64,000 nucleotides of DNA from Bradyrhizobium semiaridum (GCF_020329505.1 NZ_JAGKJJ010000008.1:62001-126000), one strand, 5' to 3'; positions 53,050 to 62,564 are shown, counted from the stretch's first letter. The notes: generated from the letters alone by a model not told the origin. A program made the numbers and translations.

Positions 53050-54054
53050 ATGCCGGTAAGCACCGAATTGACGGCACGTCTGGGCATCCAGCATCCGATC
53101 CTGCTGGCGCCGATGGACACGATCAGCGGCAGCCGGCTGGTGCGCGCGGTCAGCGACGCCGGCGGCTTCGGTATTCTGGGCGGCGGCTATGGCGACCGCA
53201 TACGGCTGGCGACGGAGACCGCGCAGCTGAAGGGTTTTGCAAAGCCGTTCGGCATCGGCTTCATCACCTGGAGTCTCGCCAAGCAGCCCGAACTGCTCGA
53301 CATCGCGCTCGAAGCACGGCCGCGCGCGGTGATGCTATCATTCGGCGATCCCGCGCCGTTCGCGCCCAAGATCAAGGCCGCGGGCGCGCTGCTGATCTGC
53401 CAGGTGCAGAGCGAGGATCTTGCACAACAGGCGCTCGACTGCGGCGCCGACATCCTGATCGCGCAGGGCACCGAGGCCGGCGGTCACGGCGCCTCGCGCA
53501 CCACAATGGATATCGTGCCGGCGATCGTCGATTTCGCGGCGGGCCGCGTGCCGGTCGTTGCCGCGGGCGGCATCGCGGATGGCCGCGGCCTGGCCGCGAT
53601 GATGATGCTCGGCGCATCAGGCGTGCTGATGGGAACGCGGTTCTATGCCAGCGCCGAGGCTGACGCAGCCGATGAGGCCAAGCAGCGGATACGCGCGGCG
53701 CGGAGCGGGGAGACCGTGCGAGGCGTGGTGTTCGACTGGTCGCGCAAGCTGATGTGGCCGGCGCCGTTCACCGCGCGCTCGCTGGTCAACGATCATCTGC
53801 GGCGCTGGAGCGGCCGCGAGATCGAACTGATGCAGCGTGCCGACGAGATCGCGGTGGACTACGCCGCGGCAAAGGCGGCCGGCAATTTCGAAGTGGCCGC
53901 CGTGTTCGCCGGTGAGTCCGCCGGGCTGATCCATGATATTCCTCCGGCAGCCGAGATCGTCGGCCGCATCGTCGCCGAGGCGGAACAGAGCCTGCTGGGA
54001 CGGCGCAATTTCTTCCCTACTCCCCTTGTGGGAGAAGCCGGCTCGCATCGATAG
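53050..54054 (+). CDS. Nitronate monooxygenase (first of two)
   Basis: The 334-residue flavoprotein has the NMO/2-nitropropane dioxygenase blocks LGIQHPILLAPMDTISGSRLVRAVSDAGGFGILGGG, AQGTEAGGHG and [28 protein letters not shown]. It oxidises nitroalkanes or propionate-3-nitronate-type toxins using FMN. Its last 14 residues (FFPTPLVGEAGSHR) and stop codon are encoded by a REP-like element that starts at 54013, so the native C-terminus appears to have been replaced. AGGGAGCAAACGC precedes the ATG. Confidence 0.9.
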   Translation: MPVSTELTARLGIQHPILLAPMDTISGSRLVRAVSDAGGFGILGGGYGDRIRLATETAQLKGFAKPFGIGFITWSLAKQPELLDIALEARPRAVMLSFGDPAPFAPKIKAAGALLICQVQSEDLAQQALDCGADILIAQGTEAGGHGASRTTMDIVPAIVDFAAGRVPVVAAGGIADGRGLAAMMMLGASGVLMGTRFYASAEADAADEAKQRIRAARSGETVRGVVFDWSRKLMWPAPFTARSLVNDHLRRWSGREIELMQRADEIAVDYAAAKAAGNFEVAAVFAGESAGLIHDIPPAAEIVGRIVAEAEQSLLGRRNFFPTPLVGEAGSHR

Positions 54055-54142
54055 ATGCGAGCCGGATGCGGGGTCTGTGTCCGCGGAGACATAGCCCTCA
54101 CCCGGCGCCTTCGGCGCCATCCTCTCCCACAGGGGGAGAGGG
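54013..54142. repeat. REP family E inverted repeat overlapping the 3' end of an NMO gene
   Basis: The left arm ccctactccccttgtgggag and the right arm ctctcccacagggggagagg are inverted. Inner hairpins are gccggctcgcatcgatagat with cgagccgg, and ggcgccttcggcgcc. The left end is inside the coding region of the first NMO gene; the right end stops about 30 bases before the second NMO start. Confidence 0.8.
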
Positions 54143-54174
54143 TACTTCCGAGCAAGCAAGGAAAGAGGCACACC

Positions 54175-55251
54175 ATGTGGCCAGACCGTCGACTGATCGA
54201 GCGCTTCAAGACTGAATTCCCGATCGTGCTGGCGCCGATGGCCGGCGCGATGGATGCGGAGATGGCGATCGCGGTGGCGCAGGGCGGCGGTCTCGCCTCG
54301 CTACCTTGCGCGATGCTGTCGGCGGAGAAGGCGCGCGAGCAGGTTAACATCGTCCGCCAGCGCGTGGCGGGCCCGGTCAATCTGAACTTCTTCTGTCACC
54401 AGGCGGTCGACGCCGATCCGGCGCGCGAGGCGACATGGCGGCAGCGGCTGGCGCCGTATTATCGCGAGCATGGCCTCGATCCGAACGCACCGGTGAACGC
54501 CGCGAACCGCGCGCCGTTCGATGCCGCCTTCTGCGCGGTGGTCGAGGAATTGAAGCCGGAAATCGTCAGCTTCCATTTCGGGCTGCCGGACGAGAAGCTG
54601 CTGGCGCGCGTGAAGGCCACCGGCGCGATCGTGCTGTCGTCGGCGACGACGGTGCAGGAGGCGATCTGGCTGGAGGAGAACGGCGCCGACGTCATCATCG
54701 CGCAGGGCGCGGAGGCGGGCGGGCATCGCGGCATGTTCCTGACCGAAAACATCGCCGAGCAGCCCGGCACTTTCGCGCTGGTGCCGCAGGTGGTCGATGC
54801 TGTGACGGTGCCTGTCATCGCGGCCGGCGGCATCGCCGACGGGCGCGGCATTGCGGCGGCGTTCGCGCTCGGCGCCGCCGGCGTGCAGATCGGCACGGCC
54901 TATCTGCGCTGCCCGGAATCCAGGGTGAGCCCGGCGGCCCGCGTCGCGCTGGCGCAGGCACGCGACGATTCGACGGTCATCACCAATGTCATGACCGGCC
55001 GGCCGGCCCGCGGCGTCGCTAACCGTGTGATGCGCGAGGTCGGTCCGATTTCGTCAGATGCCCCGCCGTTCCCGCATGCCGCGACCGGTCTCGCGCCGCT
55101 CAAGGCGGCTGCCGAAAAACAGGGCAAGGTCGATTTCACCAATCTGTGGGCCGGGCAGGCGGTCCGGATGGGCCTCGAAATGCCCGCCGCCGAGCTGACC
55201 CGGGCGCTGGCGGGCGCCGCTTTGGTGCGGATGAGCCAGCTCGGGGGCTGA
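54175..55251 (+). CDS. Nitronate monooxygenase (second of two)
   Basis: The 358-residue protein shows [55 protein letters not shown] [19 protein letters not shown] and [34 protein letters not shown], the NMO flavin-binding and active-site blocks. It is related to, but clearly diverged from, the first NMO, so this is not a recent duplication. ATG 54175 follows GGAAAGAGGC. Only the REP-like element separates it from the first. Confidence 0.92.
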   Translation: MWPDRRLIERFKTEFPIVLAPMAGAMDAEMAIAVAQGGGLASLPCAMLSAEKAREQVNIVRQRVAGPVNLNFFCHQAVDADPAREATWRQRLAPYYREHGLDPNAPVNAANRAPFDAAFCAVVEELKPEIVSFHFGLPDEKLLARVKATGAIVLSSATTVQEAIWLEENGADVIIAQGAEAGGHRGMFLTENIAEQPGTFALVPQVVDAVTVPVIAAGGIADGRGIAAAFALGAAGVQIGTAYLRCPESRVSPAARVALAQARDDSTVITNVMTGRPARGVANRVMREVGPISSDAPPFPHAATGLAPLKAAAEKQGKVDFTNLWAGQAVRMGLEMPAAELTRALAGAALVRMSQLGG

Positions 55252-55336
55252 TTCGCCCGCTTTCAAGCGCGGTTGCGGCGCAAAACCGAGCTCTGCTATA
55301 CGGCGGGCTGACCTTTCAGCCCCGAGACCATATATA

Positions 55337-55624
55337 ATGTCCGTAGACGCCACGACCGTCCGCCGTATCGCGCATCTGGCGCGGATCGCGGTCAGCGATG
55401 CCGAAGTTCCGCACCTCCAGGGCGAACTGAACGCGATCTTAGCCTTTGTCGAGCAGCTGTCGGAGGTGAACGTCGAGGGCGTCGAGCCGATGACCTCGGT
55501 GATGCCGATGGAGATGAAGAAGCGCCCCGACGTGGTCAATGACGGCGAGATCGCCGAAATCGTGGTCCGCAATGCGCCCGATACGGCGGAGCATTTCTTC
55601 GTGGTGCCGAAGGTGATCGAGTAA
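55337..55624 (+). CDS. gatC: Aspartyl/glutamyl-tRNA amidotransferase subunit C
   Basis: The 95-residue protein begins [21 protein letters not shown] and contains [25 protein letters not shown] and [22 protein letters not shown] [18 protein letters not shown], diagnostic of GatC. It stabilises the GatAB complex that amidates Glu-tRNA(Gln) and Asp-tRNA(Asn). It starts the plus-strand gat series. Confidence 0.96.
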   Translation: MSVDATTVRRIAHLARIAVSDAEVPHLQGELNAILAFVEQLSEVNVEGVEPMTSVMPMEMKKRPDVVNDGEIAEIVVRNAPDTAEHFFVVPKVIE

Positions 55625-55652
55625 CCAACCCGCTTACGGAAACGGCGAGCCG

Positions 55653-55880
55653 ATGTGTCTGCTCTGCGACGATGAGAAGGCCTACAAGGCCTATATGGAT
55701 TTCCTCGACGCGATGGAGCGGAAGGGCAAGGTCGCCGATCCCAACGAGGCGATCGACGCCGTGCTCGACCAGCTCGAGGCGCTCGATGCCGAGCGCGCCA
55801 AGACCAACAAGGCGAAGCTCGACGATCCCGCCAACGACAAGACCCTGTCCCCGTTCTTCTGCAGCCCGATTAATAAATGA
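55653..55880 (+). CDS. Small hypothetical protein between gatC and gatA
   Basis: The 75-residue protein starts [22 protein letters not shown], is acidic and helical, and ends PFFCSPINK; its cysteines are at CLLC and near the C-terminus. Its stop overlaps the gatA start in an ATGA junction, so it is translationally coupled to gatA and almost certainly expressed. GGAAACGGCG precedes the ATG. The function is unknown; the CxxC might bind metal. Confidence 0.8.
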   Translation: MCLLCDDEKAYKAYMDFLDAMERKGKVADPNEAIDAVLDQLEALDAERAKTNKAKLDDPANDKTLSPFFCSPINK

Positions 55881-57349
55881 CTGATTTGACATCGCTGACG
55901 ATCGCCGAGGCCCGCGCGGGTCTCGCGAGCAAATCCTTCACCGCGAGCGAACTGACCGACGCGCATCTCGCCGCGATCGAGGCCGCACGCGTGCTCAATG
56001 CCTATGTGTTGGAGACGCCGGACCGCGCTCGCGAGATGGCGAGGGCTGCGGATGAGAAGATCGCGAAGGGCGAGGGCGGCCCGCTCGCCGGCATTCCTCT
56101 CGGCATCAAGGACCTGTTCGCGACACGGGACATCCGCACCACCGCGTGCTCGAAGATCCTCGGTAATTTCATTCCCCCCTACGAGTCGACGGTAACCACG
56201 CAGCTCTGGCGCGACGGCGCCGTGCTGCTTGGCAAGCTCAACAACGACGAGTTCGCGATGGGCTCGTCGAACGAGACCTCATGCTTCGGCCCGGTCACCA
56301 ATCCGTGGCGGCGCGACGGCTCCAACACCACGCTGGTGCCGGGCGGCTCGTCCGGCGGCTCGGCGTCCGCAGTGGCGGCGCAGCTCTGCATGGGCGCGAC
56401 GGCGACCGACACCGGCGGCTCGATCCGCCAGCCCGCCGCGTTCACCGCAACCGTCGGCATCAAGCCGACCTATGGGCGCTGCTCGCGCTGGGGCATCGTG
56501 GCGTTCGCATCCTCGCTCGACCAGGCCGGCCCGATTGCGCGCAGCGTACGCGACGCGGCGATCCTGATGCGCTCGATGGCGGGCCACGATCCGAAGGACA
56601 CGACCTCGGTCGACATCGCGGTGCCCGACTACGAAGCTTCGATTGGCAAGTCCGTGAAAGGCATGAAGATCGGCATCCCCAAGGAGTATCGCCTCGACGG
56701 CATGCCGGCCGAGATCGAAAAGCTTTGGAGCGAGGGCGCGGATTGGCTGAAAGCTGCCGGTGCCGAGCTCGTCGAGGTATCGCTGCCGCATACCAAATAC
56801 GCGCTGCCGGCCTATTACATCGTGGCGCCCGCCGAGGCGTCGTCGAACCTCGCGCGCTATGACGGCGTACGCTACGGGCTGCGCGAGGGCGCCAAGAACA
56901 TCATCGAGATGTACGAGGACACCCGCGCCGAAGGATTTGGCGCCGAGGTGCGCCGCCGCGTGCTGATCGGCACCTATGTGCTGTCGGCCGGCTATTACGA
57001 TGCGTATTATCTGCGCGCGCAGAAGGTGCGCACGCTGATCAAGAAGGATTTTGAGGACTGCTTTGCCAAGGGCGTGAACGCGATCTTGACGCCGGCGACG
57101 CCGTCGGCCGCGTTCGGCATCGGCGAGAAGGGCGCCGATCCGGTCGAGATGTATCTCAACGACATCTTCACGGTGACCGTGAACATGGCCGGCCTGCCGG
57201 GCATCGCGGTGCCCGCGGGCAAGGATTCGCAGGGCCTCCCGCTCGGTTTGCAACTGATCGGCCGCGCCTTCGACGAGGAGACGCTGTTCTCGCTCGGCGA
57301 CGTCATCGAGCAGGCTGCCGGCCGCTTCACGCCGGCCAAATGGTGGTGA
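55877..57349 (+). CDS. gatA: Aspartyl/glutamyl-tRNA amidotransferase subunit A
   Basis: The 490-residue amidase has the Ser-cisSer-Lys triad Lys78 (GIKDLF), Ser158 (GGSSGGS) and Ser182 ([10 protein letters not shown]). It liberates ammonia from glutamine for transamidation of misacylated tRNA by GatB. The start overlaps the preceding 75-residue gene, and the next small gene begins 3 bases after its stop. Confidence 0.97.
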   Translation: MTDLTSLTIAEARAGLASKSFTASELTDAHLAAIEAARVLNAYVLETPDRAREMARAADEKIAKGEGGPLAGIPLGIKDLFATRDIRTTACSKILGNFIPPYESTVTTQLWRDGAVLLGKLNNDEFAMGSSNETSCFGPVTNPWRRDGSNTTLVPGGSSGGSASAVAAQLCMGATATDTGGSIRQPAAFTATVGIKPTYGRCSRWGIVAFASSLDQAGPIARSVRDAAILMRSMAGHDPKDTTSVDIAVPDYEASIGKSVKGMKIGIPKEYRLDGMPAEIEKLWSEGADWLKAAGAELVEVSLPHTKYALPAYYIVAPAEASSNLARYDGVRYGLREGAKNIIEMYEDTRAEGFGAEVRRRVLIGTYVLSAGYYDAYYLRAQKVRTLIKKDFEDCFAKGVNAILTPATPSAAFGIGEKGADPVEMYLNDIFTVTVNMAGLPGIAVPAGKDSQGLPLGLQLIGRAFDEETLFSLGDVIEQAAGRFTPAKWW

Positions 57350-57352
57350 ACG

Positions 57353-57643
57353 ATGGCGGATTTCCGCGCCAGTCTCGCGGAGGCCGCGCCTGATCAGGCG
57401 TTGTCGCCGCCGCTTGCCGCTTTGTGGTGGGCGGCGAAGGGCGACTGGGACCAGGCGCACCGCATCGTGCAGGACGAGAGCGACGCCAACTCGGCCTGGG
57501 TGCATGCCTATCTGCATCGCGTCGAGGGCGATCTCGGCAATGCCGGCTACTGGTATCGCCGCGCCGGCCAGCCGGTCGCAAATGACGGGCTCGAGGCCGA
57601 ATGGGGACGGATCGTCTCCGCGCTTTTGACTGCACGCGGCTAA
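57353..57643 (+). CDS. Small TPR-like hypothetical protein downstream of gatA
   Basis: The 96-residue protein (SPPLAALWWAAKGDWDQAHRIVQDE, followed by WVHAYLHRVEGDLGNAGYWYRRAG) has the alternating helices of one or two tetratricopeptide-like repeats, rich in Trp and Tyr. It starts 3 bases beyond gatA, so is translationally coupled. A protein-binding role is likely from the fold, but no function is known. Confidence 0.8.
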   Translation: MADFRASLAEAAPDQALSPPLAALWWAAKGDWDQAHRIVQDESDANSAWVHAYLHRVEGDLGNAGYWYRRAGQPVANDGLEAEWGRIVSALLTARG

Positions 57644-57767
57644 GTGCGCCGGTACCGTTTAGCCCGTTTTGCCGCATTAACCGTATTTCGCCCGCCATGC
57701 CGCCGCCCAGATTGGCCGTGATACGCTGATGGAACCGGGGGCGGGGGCCAAGCGGCAAGAGAGTATC

Positions 57768-59168
57768 GTGCGTAGGTCGGGCATAGGGGGATGGCTGTCG
57801 GCGGCCGGGACGGCGGCGGTCCTCGCGGCAGTCTTGGCGGGCTGCGCCTCCGTCTACAATCTGCCGGGCAACGTGCCGCTCGGCGCGGCGCTCGCCGACA
57901 GCAATGGCGTCAGCGACCTTCCGAGCTATGAAGACGACCTGCTGCTTGCCTTGTCGTTCTCCGGCGGTGGCACGCGCGCGGCGGCCTTTTCCTTCGGCGT
58001 GCTGCAGGAGCTCGATCATACACGTTCCGGCGCGGCCGGCAGCAAGACGCTGCTCGACCGCGTCGACTTCGTCTCGGGGGTATCCGGCGGTTCGATCACC
58101 GCGGCCTACTTCGGATTGAAGAAGCGTGCGGCGCTCGACGATTTCCGCGAACGTTTCCTGCTGCGCAACGCGGAGGAGGGACTGAAGACCCGGATCTCGC
58201 TCGGCAATATCGGGCGTGCGCTGGGTGGTGGCGTCAACGACAGCCAGTTCACCGACTGGCTCGACAGCAATCTGTTCAACGGCGCGCGCTTTGGCGCGCT
58301 ACCCGACGACCGCCGGCCGCGGGTCTGGATCAACGCCTCCGACATCTACAACCGTACGCCGTTCGTGTTCGGCAAGACCTCCTTCGACGCGCTGTGCAGC
58401 GACATCCGCTCCTACCGTGTCGCCGAGGCGGTGGCGGCGTCGGCCGCGGTGCCGCTGGCGTTCGCGCCGATCGTGCTGGAAACCTTCCCCGGCGGCTGCG
58501 CCGCGCCGTTGCCGCCGTGGCTCGAGCGGGTCCGCAACGATCCCAACGCGCAGCCGCTGCTGCGTTCCTACGCCGAAGCGCAGGCGCGTTACCGCGACGG
58601 CTCGATGCGCTACGTCAAGCTGCTCGATGGCGGCCTCGTCGACAATTACGGCCTGTCCGGGCTGAGCATCGGCTTGCTCGCGGCCCAGCGCCCCTACGAG
58701 CCGCTGAGCGAGCGGCAGGCCGCAAAGCTCAGGCGCATCCTGTTCCTGGTGGTCGATGCCGGCCGCGGCATCTCCGGCGATTTCGTGCAGACCCTGGAAG
58801 GACCCAACGGCGTCGAACTGGTGTCCGCGGCTGCCGACACTGCGATCGATGCTAGCGTGCGCTCGAGCTACGCCGCGTTCACGACGCTCGCCGACGACTG
58901 GTCGGGCAAGCTGAAGCGCTGGCGCTGCGGACTGTCGGCGGCGGATCGCGCAAAACTCGGCGTCGGCGCCAACTGGAAATGCGGCGACGTCGCGATCTAT
59001 GTCGAGCGGCTCGGCTTCGACCGCCTCGGGCCGGCCCGCGCCGGCATCCTGAACGCGATCCCGACCCGGCTCGCGCTGCCGCAGGAGCAGGTCGACCAGT
59101 TGATCGCGGGCGGCGCGGATGCGCTGCGTGCGAGCAAGGCCTATCAGCAGTTCCGGCGCGGACTGTAG
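57768..59168 (+). CDS. Patatin-like phospholipase lipoprotein
   Basis: The 466-residue protein starts from a GTG with AAGAGAG upstream and has a lipoprotein signal ending in LAGC (Cys26). An ATG at 57729 would add 13 polar residues and is less favoured. The patatin domain has SFSGGGTRAAAFSFGVLQEL (oxyanion hole), nucleophile Ser106 in SGVSGGS and the aspartate in LLDGGLVDNYG. It is predicted to be an envelope-anchored lipid acyl hydrolase. It lies between gatA and gatB, an unusual place. Confidence 0.9.
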   Translation: MRRSGIGGWLSAAGTAAVLAAVLAGCASVYNLPGNVPLGAALADSNGVSDLPSYEDDLLLALSFSGGGTRAAAFSFGVLQELDHTRSGAAGSKTLLDRVDFVSGVSGGSITAAYFGLKKRAALDDFRERFLLRNAEEGLKTRISLGNIGRALGGGVNDSQFTDWLDSNLFNGARFGALPDDRRPRVWINASDIYNRTPFVFGKTSFDALCSDIRSYRVAEAVAASAAVPLAFAPIVLETFPGGCAAPLPPWLERVRNDPNAQPLLRSYAEAQARYRDGSMRYVKLLDGGLVDNYGLSGLSIGLLAAQRPYEPLSERQAAKLRRILFLVVDAGRGISGDFVQTLEGPNGVELVSAAADTAIDASVRSSYAAFTTLADDWSGKLKRWRCGLSAADRAKLGVGANWKCGDVAIYVERLGFDRLGPARAGILNAIPTRLALPQEQVDQLIAGGADALRASKAYQQFRRGL

Positions 59169-59267
59169 ACGCCGCGGATGCCGGTTCGGGGCGGCTTGAC
59201 TGGCGCCATTGGTTGCGCGAAGCCGAGAACAATCCCAGATATTATACCCTATCCGGAAACCCGATCC

Positions 59268-60752
59268 ATGAATGCACCTGCCGCCCCCCACAAACTAATC
59301 AAAGGCGCGACCGGCGACTGGGAAGTCGTGATCGGCATGGAGATCCATGCCCAGGTCACCTCGAATGCAAAACTGTTCTCAGGCGCGTCGACCGCGTTCG
59401 GCGGCGAGCCCAACAGCCACGTCTCGCTGGTCGACGCCGCGATGCCGGGCATGCTGCCCGTGATCAACGAGGAGTGCGTCCGCCAGGCCGTGCGCACCGG
59501 CCTCGGGCTCAACGCCAAGATCAACCTGCGCTCGGTTTTCGACCGGAAAAATTATTTCTATCCGGACCTGCCGCAGGGCTACCAGATCAGCCAGTACAAA
59601 TCGCCGATCGTCGGCGAGGGCGAGGTCGAGCTCGAGCTCGACGGTGGCCGCAGCGTCACGATCAGCATCGAGCGGCTGCATCTGGAGCAGGATGCCGGCA
59701 AGTTGCTGCACGATCAGTCACCGACAATGACCTATGTCGACCTCAACCGCTCCGGCGTCGCGCTGATGGAGATCGTCTCCAAGCCCGACATCCGCGACGC
59801 GGAGCAAGCCAAGGCCTACGTGACCAAGCTGCGCTCGATCATGCGCTACCTCGGCACCTGCGATGGCGACATGGAGAAGGGCAGCCTGCGCGCCGACGTC
59901 AACGTCTCCGTGCGCAAGCCCGGCGGTCCGCTCGGCACCCGCTGCGAGATCAAGAACATGAACTCGGTCAACTTCATCGGCCAGGCGATCGAGTACGAGG
60001 CGCGGCGCCAGATCGAGATCATCGAGGACGGCGGCACGATCGAGCAGGAAACCCGGCTGTTCGACCCGAACAAGGGTGAGACGCGCTCGATGCGGTCCAA
60101 GGAAGAGGCGCACGACTACCGCTATTTCCCGGATCCCGATCTGTTGCCGCTGGAGTTCAGCCAGGCCTTCGTCGATGATCTCAAGGCCCATCTGCCGGAA
60201 CTGCCAGATGAGAAGAAGTCCCGGTTTATCACGGGCTTCGGTCTCTCATCCTACGATGCGAGCGTGCTGGTCGCCGAGCGCGAGAGCGCCGAGTTCTACG
60301 AGGCGGTGCTCACCGGCCTCGCCGACAAGGCACGCGACGGCAAGCTCGCCGCCAACTGGGTGATCAACGAGCTGTTCGGCCGTCTGAACAAGGAGAGCAT
60401 GGACATCGCGTCCTCGCCGGTGTCGGCGACGCAGCTATCCGCGATCGTCGATCTGATCGGCGAGGGAACGATTTCCGGCAAGATCGCCAAGGACTTGTTT
60501 GAGATTGTCTGGCAGGAGGGCGGCGATCCGCGCGCGCTCGTCGAGGCGCGCGGCATGAAGCAGGTCACCGATCTCGGCGCGATCGAGAAGGTGGTCGACG
60601 ACATCATCGCCGCCAATCCCGACAAGGTCGAGCAAGCGAAGGCGAAGCCGCAACTGGTCGGCTGGTTCGTCGGTCAGGTGATGAAATCGTCAGGCGGCAA
60701 GGCGAACCCACAGGCGGTCAACGATCTCCTGAAGTCCAAGCTCGGCATCTGA
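59268..60752 (+). CDS. gatB: Aspartyl/glutamyl-tRNA amidotransferase subunit B
   Basis: The 494-residue protein has [63 protein letters not shown] and [15 protein letters not shown], plus the C-terminal YqeY-like helical tail ending [10 protein letters not shown]. It activates the acyl-tRNA by phosphorylation and transfers ammonia from GatA. ATG 59268 is used because it starts the conserved N-terminus. Confidence 0.97.
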   Translation: MNAPAAPHKLIKGATGDWEVVIGMEIHAQVTSNAKLFSGASTAFGGEPNSHVSLVDAAMPGMLPVINEECVRQAVRTGLGLNAKINLRSVFDRKNYFYPDLPQGYQISQYKSPIVGEGEVELELDGGRSVTISIERLHLEQDAGKLLHDQSPTMTYVDLNRSGVALMEIVSKPDIRDAEQAKAYVTKLRSIMRYLGTCDGDMEKGSLRADVNVSVRKPGGPLGTRCEIKNMNSVNFIGQAIEYEARRQIEIIEDGGTIEQETRLFDPNKGETRSMRSKEEAHDYRYFPDPDLLPLEFSQAFVDDLKAHLPELPDEKKSRFITGFGLSSYDASVLVAERESAEFYEAVLTGLADKARDGKLAANWVINELFGRLNKESMDIASSPVSATQLSAIVDLIGEGTISGKIAKDLFEIVWQEGGDPRALVEARGMKQVTDLGAIEKVVDDIIAANPDKVEQAKAKPQLVGWFVGQVMKSSGGKANPQAVNDLLKSKLGI

Positions 60753-61350
60753 ACCAGGCGGACAACGACGTTGGCTGCGGCGCATGATCGATCCCGATCA
60801 TGCGCTCGCGCCGTCTCCTCGGCGTCGCCGCATGCGCGTGAACGCGACGTAATCCCGCCTCACACCCTCCCTCGATCGTCGCATCGACGCGCTCGCCGCC
60901 GAATCGCCGGAGCCGTGGTTGGACCGGGAATCGGGTTCTGATGACCTCAGACGAGGCAAAACAGGGCTTACCCACGAAAATATTTTCGTTGCCAAAAATT
61001 GCGACTCGGAGGTCGTGACGCGCCGTTTCACGTCGTCGCTTCCGACTCAACGCAACGACGAATGCGTTTCGCTCCGTCGAATGCAAATTCAGGAAAAGCC
61101 TGCAATACAAGCGTTTCCCGCGACGTTGACAAATGCCGATGTCGGCGGCGTCTGCATTTCTTGCATCGTCGCGCGAACGCATCGTCGATTTGTTCGGCGG
61201 TGCGCGCTGCGCGCAGACGCACCGCTGCGTCAACACTTCCTTAAGCGGGACACTGTTTTTTTTGGCCTGTTGGTGTATTCGGGAAGTAGTGCATATCGAT
61301 TCCCGAGTGCACGCAGCGAAGTAGAGCCATCTCACATACTGGAGGGCAAC
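60753..61350. other. Long leader without a recognised gene, rich in cgtcg/gacg motifs
   Basis: About 600 bases after gatB contain no convincing gene. The stretch is visibly lower in GC than neighbours from 60940 and repeatedly carries cgtcg, gacg and aatgc words (for example gcatcgtcg near 61165 and 61188). A ttcggga / tcccga pair lies at about 61279-61306, upstream of the basic small protein. It may be a long regulatory leader for that gene. Confidence 0.35.
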
Positions 61351-61443
61351 ATGGCTAAGAAGGCAAAGAAGGCGAAGAAGGCGAAGAGCGCAGTGAAGAA
61401 GACTGCGAAGAAGACCCGCAAGGTCGCCAAGAAGAAGAAGTAA
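61351..61443 (+). CDS. Lys/Ala-rich 30-residue basic protein (histone H1-like tail)
   Basis: An ATG with GGAGGGCAAC immediately upstream opens a 30-codon frame that is about half lysine with alanine, valine and threonine (MAKKAKKAKKAK, then SAVKKTAKKTRKVAKKKK). Composition resembles the C-terminal tail of histone H1 and bacterial Hc1/AlgP-like DNA-binding tails. A nucleoid or RNA-binding role is an inference. A hairpin at 61445-61461 follows the stop closely, supporting a short independent transcript. Confidence 0.75.
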   Translation: MAKKAKKAKKAKSAVKKTAKKTRKVAKKKK

Positions 61444-61444
61444 G

Positions 61445-61461
61445 CCTCTCGCCTCGAGAGG
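61445..61461 (+). terminator. Hairpin after the basic small protein gene
   Basis: The stem cctctcg / cgagagg (7 bases) has a 3-base loop (cct), starting 2 bases after the TAA. No T-tract follows, so its strength as a terminator is uncertain. Confidence 0.55.
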
Positions 61462-62001
61462 TTCGCCGGCGGAAGCCGGCACGTCGCGAGAGCCACGGGC
61501 GGACTGCTGAGAGGCACATCCATCTAGGCTCTAGCTGACGAAAGAGGGTGTCGGCGAGACATCAGGTCAAACGGCTGGATCGAATTTCGGAGAGGGCCCC
61601 TTTCCCAAACCGGTCCGGCAGAAGAACCAGAGATTTCTTCGTTCGGTGCGGAGCCCCGTTTGGTTCCGCAATTTCACCGGCAGCAGTGCCGGGCTGAAAT
61701 CTGGTCCTGACGTGTTCGCCGACCCCCTCGATCCGGCGGCAAGCGCAATCCGCGCCCCGGTCATTATTTTCCCCAAAGCCAGTTCGATATCGTCACGCGG
61801 CCTCCAGGCCGGGTCGGTCGTTGTGCTTGCGCAGCCCGAGGCACGTGCCGCCACCCGCGTTCCGTCCGGCCGACGGTCTCCTCCGTCAATCTCAAGCTAA
61901 CCGCCCGCGGTGTTCGCCGCGACGCTGCCGACGCGCGGCCATTCTCTGCAATGGTTATCGTTGTCCCAAAGGCAAGGGTAAACCGGCGTTCATGAATGCC
62001 A

Positions 62002-62028
62002 AGAAGTGCCTGCGGCACAGGCACTTCT
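62002..62028. repeat. Perfect 11-base inverted repeat agaagtgcctg / caggcacttct
   Basis: Arms at 62002-62012 and 62018-62028 flank the 5-base loop cggca. It stands in a non-coding gap; it could be a transcription or RNA-processing signal. No T-tract follows. Confidence 0.7.
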
Positions 62029-62269
62029 GCGATTCCCGGAAGCCGTGTCCGCGCGGCGGATTTACATCCCGTTCATCGCGATACTTAAACCGCTCTTCAA
62101 ATTTGATGGGCCATATTCGCTTCAACAAGCCGGCAAACGGCAGACGCTGATCCAAGGATTAGCGCGGCGCATGATCGGAAGATTGGCGCGGGGAGACAGA
62201 AGGCGTTTTGACAGTGGACGGGGGCCGCGCTCGGGGGAGGGCGGCCAAACAACAATAAGGGGAAAGACG

Positions 62270-62536
62270 ATGTTTCAGGGCTTTATCGATCAGGACAGCG
62301 CCATTCCGGTTGCGGCGACCGCGATCCAGGACGTGCTGTTCGAGCGCGGACTGTATTGGGCCAGCGGCCGCTCCGGCGTCGTCAACCTCGTCGCGGCGCA
62401 CAAATGGTTCAACCTGGCGGCGCTCAAGGGACGCACTGATGCGATCGCGCACCGCCGCGAAGTTGCCGAGCAGATGTCGGAGTCCGACATCGCCGCTGCG
62501 CAGCGTGAAGCCCGCGCCTGGATGTCGACGAACTAA
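62270..62536 (+). CDS. Sel1-like repeat small protein
   Basis: The 88-residue protein carries VLFERGLYWASGRSGVVNLVAAHKWFNLAALKG followed by RREVAEQMSESDIAAAQREARAW, a pattern I recognise from Sel1-like (TPR-related) small proteins in alphaproteobacteria. It is probably a helical adaptor. AAGGGGAAAGACG precedes the ATG. A strong terminator is 29 bases downstream. Confidence 0.8.
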   Translation: MFQGFIDQDSAIPVAATAIQDVLFERGLYWASGRSGVVNLVAAHKWFNLAALKGRTDAIAHRREVAEQMSESDIAAAQREARAWMSTN

Positions 62537-62564
62537 GCTCACTGCGTTCGTTTGGCTTTGCCTT

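Larger units (their letters stand above)
61444..62269. other. 826-base gap with a perfect hairpin and no certain gene
   Basis: Several open frames exist on both strands (for example 61567-61854 minus and 61764-62024 minus), but none has a ribosome binding site with convincing protein character. A perfect hairpin lies at 62002-62028. The 3' part has a purine-rich leader (ataaggggaaagacg) for the Sel1-like gene. Confidence 0.4.

Noticed and set aside
53050..55251. The two NMO genes as a recent tandem duplication
   Set aside because: Their sequences differ throughout, including the conserved blocks, so they are separate subfamilies brought together.
61567..62024. Minus-strand open frames in the 61.4-62.3 kb gap
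   Set aside because: They have no good ribosome binding site, biased composition and no recognisable domain. I cannot tell them from chance frames and leave the gap unassigned.
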